A stretch of 64,000 nucleotides of DNA, from assembly GCF_002860255.1 (NCBI RefSeq), contig NZ_PGVE01000065.1, positions 1 to 64,000 on the forward strand, in the 5' to 3' direction. Position numbers and translations under genes: made by a program. This DNA comes from Neobacillus cucumis (lineage in GTDB: Bacteria; Bacillota; Bacilli; Bacillales; Cytobacillaceae). The notes beneath the pieces were generated by a model, which was not told where the DNA came from, ran no database searches, and was given only the letters and a program-made list of their open reading frames with translations. Below are positions 60,909 to 64,000 of the stretch, one piece after another (within the stretch, counting starts at the first letter, position 1; each line of letters opens with the position of its first letter).

Positions 60909-61077
60909 GCTGAAAGTCATAAAAAACGTCGAGGTCTCGAGTGTGTTTTGGTGGATCTTGTAAATCAATCGGTTATTTTGTCGGTGAATAGAGAAAAAAG
61001 AGATAAATCGTTATTTTGTTTTGTCGTTCTATGCGCTTACCTAGGAAATAGTTTTAGCAAAAAATGAAATATTTCCG

Positions 61078-61111
61078 AAAAAGATGACAGAGCTTTTCTG
61101 CCATCTTTTTT
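61078..61111. terminator. Bidirectional terminator
   Basis: AAAAAGATG (61078-61086) pairs with CATCTTTTT (61102-61110), with an inner CAG/CTG pair. Between the YitT gene and csgA. Confidence 0.8.
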
Positions 61112-61115
61112 CATT

Positions 61116-61367
61116 TTAAAATAATAGTTCATAAACCTCGTTTAATTCATAGGCTCTTTTTTCATCTTGTACTTCTTTAGCGTGGTTTATTTCTTTAGGT
61201 AAAATGTTATTTAAGAAATTCATTTCCTTCTGAGTCAAATTACGAACAAAAGACTCCTCAGATTTGTAAGCGTCTTCAATCAGTTTTTTGTATATAAATC
61301 GGCCTTCAGAATGATCATCAGCATAATTGGATAATATCTCTTTTAAATACCCCAACGTGTTATCCAT
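61116..61367 (-). CDS. csgA: Sporulation-specific acid-soluble spore protein CsgA
   Basis: 83 residues from ATG 61367, six bases after GGGGTG; the longer GTG start overlaps that site. The N-terminus MDNTLGYLKEILSN and the C-terminus (EMNFLNNILPKEINHAKEVQ, then KRAYELNEVYELLF) closely follow B. subtilis CsgA (82 residues), a SigG-dependent spore protein. A SigG promoter was not clearly identified. It is another marker of endospore formation. Confidence 0.85.
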   Translation of the reverse strand: MDNTLGYLKEILSNYADDHSEGRFIYKKLIEDAYKSEESFVRNLTQKEMNFLNNILPKEINHAKEVQDEKRAYELNEVYELLF

Positions 61368-61454
61368 TTTGGTCACCCCATCCTTTCACATTTTTATTTT
61401 TCATCCAAAGGATAATAATATACATTCACACAGGAAAGGAACTTAAATTAATTT

Positions 61455-61484
61455 AAAAAGCCTACTTATACAATTCAAGTAGGC
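61455..61484 (-). terminator. Intrinsic terminator of the methyltransferase gene
   Basis: GCCTACTT (61460-61467) pairs with AAGTAGGC (61477-61484); on the minus strand the stem is followed by five T residues. Confidence 0.82.
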
Positions 61485-61491
61485 GAAAAGA

Positions 61492-62202
61492 TTATTTTGT
61501 TACGCTAATAATTCGATAACTCAAGGTATCCTGATATTTAATAACAATGTTTCCATGCTCATTTAATACGTGGAAAAGTTCTGGTTCAAAGTTCTCTGAA
61601 AAGTTAAATTCGGGTGTTTGATTTCCATGGCTTAGGGGAAGATTATGCGCATGAATTTCGATATTTTGGAAACCAGCAGTTTTAAATAACTGTTTCCAGC
61701 CCTCCTCCAGCAATAAGGAGTCCACCGCGTAAAAATTCATAATCTCGGCTGCTTCCTGATGACTAATCGGGCGGTTAATTGTCATTTCGTTTGCTAGTAA
61801 ACGACCACCTTTTTTTAACACTCGGTAAAATTCTTTTAGCGCTTTTGGTTTATTTACGAAGGCTAAAACTGATTCAGATAATATAAAATCAAACGTTTCA
61901 TCGGCAAATGGAATTTCTTCAATGGATCCCTGAATGAGAGAGATAGGAAGCTGCAACGTTTGAAAACGTTTTTTTGCTTTTTCTACCATAATCGGATTAA
62001 TTTCTAAACCAAAAACTTTTGCTCCGTATTGCTGATATAAATAAGCCGCTGTTTGACCAGTACCACAGCCTGCATCTAAAATTACCGATTGATTATTTAT
62101 CTTTTCATTTGCAAGGATGCTTTGTGTAAGATGGATTCCACCTGGATGGGCACCGCCAACACCAAACTTTGCCAAAAAATCAAAATAAGTTAAGCTTCCC
62201 AT
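61492..62202 (-). CDS. Class I SAM-dependent methyltransferase
   Basis: 236 residues from ATG 62202, five bases after AGGTGGT. Motif I for S-adenosylmethionine is ILDAGCGTGQTAAYL (about 42-56), with motif II VFGLEINPIMV and motif IV FDFILSESVLAF, typical of Methyltransf_11/25 domains. The substrate is unknown; the open C-terminal half resembles small-molecule methyltransferases. Monocistronic. Confidence 0.87.
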   Translation of the reverse strand: MGSLTYFDFLAKFGVGGAHPGGIHLTQSILANEKINNQSVILDAGCGTGQTAAYLYQQYGAKVFGLEINPIMVEKAKKRFQTLQLPISLIQGSIEEIPFADETFDFILSESVLAFVNKPKALKEFYRVLKKGGRLLANEMTINRPISHQEAAEIMNFYAVDSLLLEEGWKQLFKTAGFQNIEIHAHNLPLSHGNQTPEFNFSENFEPELFHVLNEHGNIVIKYQDTLSYRIISVTK

Positions 62203-62261
62203 AGACACCACCTAATTTTCTTTTAAGCCATTGTATGTTAATAAATGGTAGGTGGTTCTTC

Positions 62262-62369
62262 ATGAATAGTGAATACGTTGCTAAAAAACAACAATCCAAA
62301 CATGTTTTGTATCACATATTTTTAAAAGGTAAGGCACAAATTAAGCAAATAGAAGGGAGAGAAATGTAA
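62262..62369 (+). CDS. Possible 35-residue basic peptide
   Basis: The ATG at 62262 follows TAGGTGG by six bases. The peptide is basic (VAKKQQSKHVLYHIFLKGKA, then QIKQIEGREM) with no hydrophobic span. The start is divergent from the methyltransferase gene, so its promoter would share the same short intergenic space. I know no homologue. Confidence 0.4.
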   Translation: MNSEYVAKKQQSKHVLYHIFLKGKAQIKQIEGREM

Positions 62370-62400
62370 CTTCTATACTAAAGCAAAAGGAGTGCTATAT

Positions 62401-62697
62401 ATGAGAAAAATTACAAGGCAGCCGTTTTTCAAATTGTTTACTCCTAAACCAAGAAGGAAAATGCCTATATGGGCATCACTTGTCGGAATTGGCTTGAGTG
62501 CAGCTGTGTTTAGGATGACAAAAGGGAAGCGCAAAGACTTTGCACTACCTTTTCAAAATGTAGTGAAAAACTTTTCAGAAAAGACAACAAACTTAGCTAA
62601 CATTCCTAACATTCCTAACTTAAATGTCATGGACAATACAGCTCTAACAGAGTTTTCCGATGAACTGATGGAAAGTGCATTAAATAATAAACATTAG
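62401..62697 (+). CDS. Small basic protein, function unknown
   Basis: 98 residues from ATG 62401, nine bases after AAAGGAG. A basic N-terminus (RKITRQPFFKLFTPKPRRKM) is followed by one hydrophobic stretch (PIWASLVGIGLSAAVFRM) and a hydrophilic tail with the repeat NIPNIPNLN. Possibly membrane-associated. A strong terminator follows. Not recognised. Confidence 0.62.
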   Translation: MRKITRQPFFKLFTPKPRRKMPIWASLVGIGLSAAVFRMTKGKRKDFALPFQNVVKNFSEKTTNLANIPNIPNLNVMDNTALTEFSDELMESALNNKH

Positions 62698-62705
62698 TAC
62701 GATAG

Positions 62706-62734
62706 AAAAGTCCGCTTTTATAGCGGACTTTTTT
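62706..62734. terminator. Bidirectional terminator
   Basis: AAAAGTCCGCT (62706-62716) pairs with AGCGGACTTTT (62722-62732), with T residues after it; between convergent genes. Confidence 0.88.
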
Positions 62735-63618
62735 CAATAAGGGGTATGCGGAACCTTTCTTGGCTGATATTCGATGGAATCTGAAGAGTATAGATTGATA
62801 ACTAACAGATGTCCAAGAGTTTTTGCCCTAATTAAGACTGGCTCTTTATACGTATTTTTAAAGGCAAAATCTGGTCCATACCAGCTGACCGTTGCATCAC
62901 GGCCAGGCGGGATATATGGAACTTTTCTGGTGTGAGAAAATCTTTGAACAATTTTTAGTCCAGCATTATCTACTGCATTAAAAAGGGTGGACGATACTTG
63001 GCAAATGCCTCCGCCAATGTCCTCTGAAAATTCACCTCTAACAATAACAGGAGCCCTCAGGTAACCTTTAGAAGCAGTTCTTTTTCCAACCACTTTGTTA
63101 AAGGAAAAGGTTTCTCCGGGAAACACCACATAATTATTAATAGCTTTTGAAGCTAAACTGATATTATTGGTCCGAGTTTTGTTACCTGGATTAAAGGATG
63201 TTACATAACGGCCTATCCGCATACTGCGAATGTCTGCGAGCAATTCACTATCCACCTTAGGATAGACAGACAGCATGGGGATTTCAAGTTTGCCTGACTG
63301 GTGGGAAAAGAAGTAAGCATATAACTGTTCCGTAAAGGCCTGACGGTGAATTTTAGCCCCAACCTTTTCTGCGATAATTTCGCCGTTTCCATTCAAACTG
63401 GCATTTTCGGCTTCAATAGAAAATTGTTTATCCAAATTATCTAAGAACTGACTATACTTTTTTGAATCAATAATAGGTAATTCTGTATAGGGAAAGGAAA
63501 AATCCTCCTGTTTGATCGTTGTCACATGGATCCCGTCTTTTGTTATTACTAAATGATCGGGAGTGTTGTTTATCGGTTGTGATGTTAGAATAATTCCTAA
63601 AATACATGATAATATCAT
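62734..63618 (-). CDS. VanW-family secreted protein
   Basis: 294 residues from ATG 63618, ten bases after GGAGG; a GTG nine bases upstream abuts the site. A short N-terminal hydrophobic segment (ILSCILGIILTS) may be a signal peptide or anchor. The VanW domain (about 150-290) shows NYVVFPGETFSFNKVVGKRT, GGGICQVSSTLFNA and PGRDATVSWYGPDFAFKN. Named for a gene of vancomycin clusters, the family is widespread in spore formers and probably acts at the cell wall; no resistance role is implied. The partial HTH gene lies divergently upstream. Confidence 0.85.
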   Translation of the reverse strand: MILSCILGIILTSQPINNTPDHLVITKDGIHVTTIKQEDFSFPYTELPIIDSKKYSQFLDNLDKQFSIEAENASLNGNGEIIAEKVGAKIHRQAFTEQLYAYFFSHQSGKLEIPMLSVYPKVDSELLADIRSMRIGRYVTSFNPGNKTRTNNISLASKAINNYVVFPGETFSFNKVVGKRTASKGYLRAPVIVRGEFSEDIGGGICQVSSTLFNAVDNAGLKIVQRFSHTRKVPYIPPGRDATVSWYGPDFAFKNTYKEPVLIRAKTLGHLLVINLYSSDSIEYQPRKVPHTPY

Positions 63619-63790
63619 TGATTGCACGCCTCCTCATATTAATATAAGTAGAAAATTACCTTTTCATGTAGGGATATGAACAGAAGTTGAAGAGAATAAT
63701 TTATATATATTTCCAATTATTTATTTACAAATTTCAAAAGACATAATATTATCATTATTAAGATTGATAATAAAGGAAAGGACTTTTGTT

Positions 63791-64000
63791 ATGGGAAAAG
63801 AAACAACAGTGGACGTTATATTACATCCCGTTCGAATGAGAATTATCCAATCCCTAATTAACCAGGAAATGACCTCTCAGCAAATTAAAGAATTACTTCC
63901 AGATATTCCTCAGGCTTCATTGTATCGGCACATTAAAAAGTTATTAGAGGCAGGAGTCATTCACATTATAGATGAGATCCCAAATAGAGGGACCATCGAA
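63791..64000 (+). CDS. Winged-helix (ArsR-like) transcriptional regulator, N-terminal part
   Basis: The first 70 codons are present; the frame is open to the window end. GAAAGGA precedes the ATG by nine bases. The segment TVDVILHPVRMRIIQSLINQ is typical of the ArsR/HTH_20 winged helix, followed by MTSQQIKELLPDIPQASLYR as the recognition helix-turn-helix and HIKKLLEAGVIHIIDE. The effector or C-terminal domain is outside the window. Divergent from the VanW-family gene. Confidence 0.75.
   Translation, partial: MGKETTVDVILHPVRMRIIQSLINQEMTSQQIKELLPDIPQASLYRHIKKLLEAGVIHIIDEIPNRGTIE

Noticed and set aside
1..64000. CRISPR arrays, tRNA or rRNA genes, prophage and complete insertion sequences
   Set aside because: No regularly spaced repeats, cloverleaf sequences, rRNA segments, phage structural genes or transposase genes were seen.

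Overview
The window is a chromosomal segment from a low-GC, spore-forming member of the Bacillaceae. Evidence for this is the spore genes sspH and csgA, the sporulation chromosome anchor racA, strong AGGAGG-type ribosome binding sites, many intrinsic terminators, and close resemblance of many products to Bacillus subtilis proteins (KtrB, LtaS, HelD, NrnB, YvbH, YkuD, YmaF). I see no tRNA, rRNA, CRISPR array, prophage or complete insertion sequence.

Region 1-8 kb is an anaerobic/respiratory block. It holds a formate dehydrogenase alpha subunit read through an in-frame UGA (selenocysteine, with a bacterial SECIS hairpin), a LysM-3D cell-wall protein, a NarK nitrate/nitrite transporter with a perfect Fnr-type palindrome in its promoter, and a second NarK-like transporter fused to a C-terminal PAS domain. 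A KtrB-type potassium channel subunit follows. Region 8-19 kb holds an acyl-CoA dehydrogenase-like protein, sspH, a lipoteichoic acid synthase, an HD hydrolase, a very large polytopic membrane protein, and a GerN/NapA-type cation/proton antiporter preceded by two mutually exclusive terminator hairpins. Region 19-28 kb has an ABC importer operon (lipoprotein, permease, ATPase), a tyrosine/homogentisate catabolic operon (hpd, fumarylacetoacetase family, hmgA), a CoA-type Nudix hydrolase and an ACT-domain aspartokinase.

Region 28-33 kb pairs a GntR-HTH/RCK_C regulator of BusR (c-di-AMP receptor) architecture with a convergent osmoprotectant ABC transporter whose permease and binding protein are fused. 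Region 33-50 kb is mixed housekeeping and accessory genes: nitroreductase, nitronate monooxygenase, NrnB, an acyltransferase, racA beside a second MerR/coiled-coil gene, HAD phosphatase, polysaccharide deacetylase, a cysteine-desulfurase-like enzyme, L,D-transpeptidase and HelD. Region 50-64 kb has an asnS of the 463-residue type behind a short attenuator-like leader, a lysine permease under a lysine (L-box) riboswitch, two YitT paralogues, a PH-domain protein, a YmaF protein, an erythromycin-esterase homologue, csgA, a methyltransferase, a VanW protein and the start of an HTH regulator cut by the window end.

The most notable signals are the selenoprotein formate dehydrogenase, two copies of a 76-78 bp MITE with GGCTCTnTTAAA termini and perfect 8-bp target duplications, both placed at intrinsic-terminator T-tracts, the BusR-like/Opu locus, the transporter-PAS fusion, and three candidate attenuator or RNA leaders. 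Several genes of under 60 codons with good ribosome binding sites are also listed. Start codons were chosen from Shine-Dalgarno spacing and often lie a few codons inside the longest open frame.
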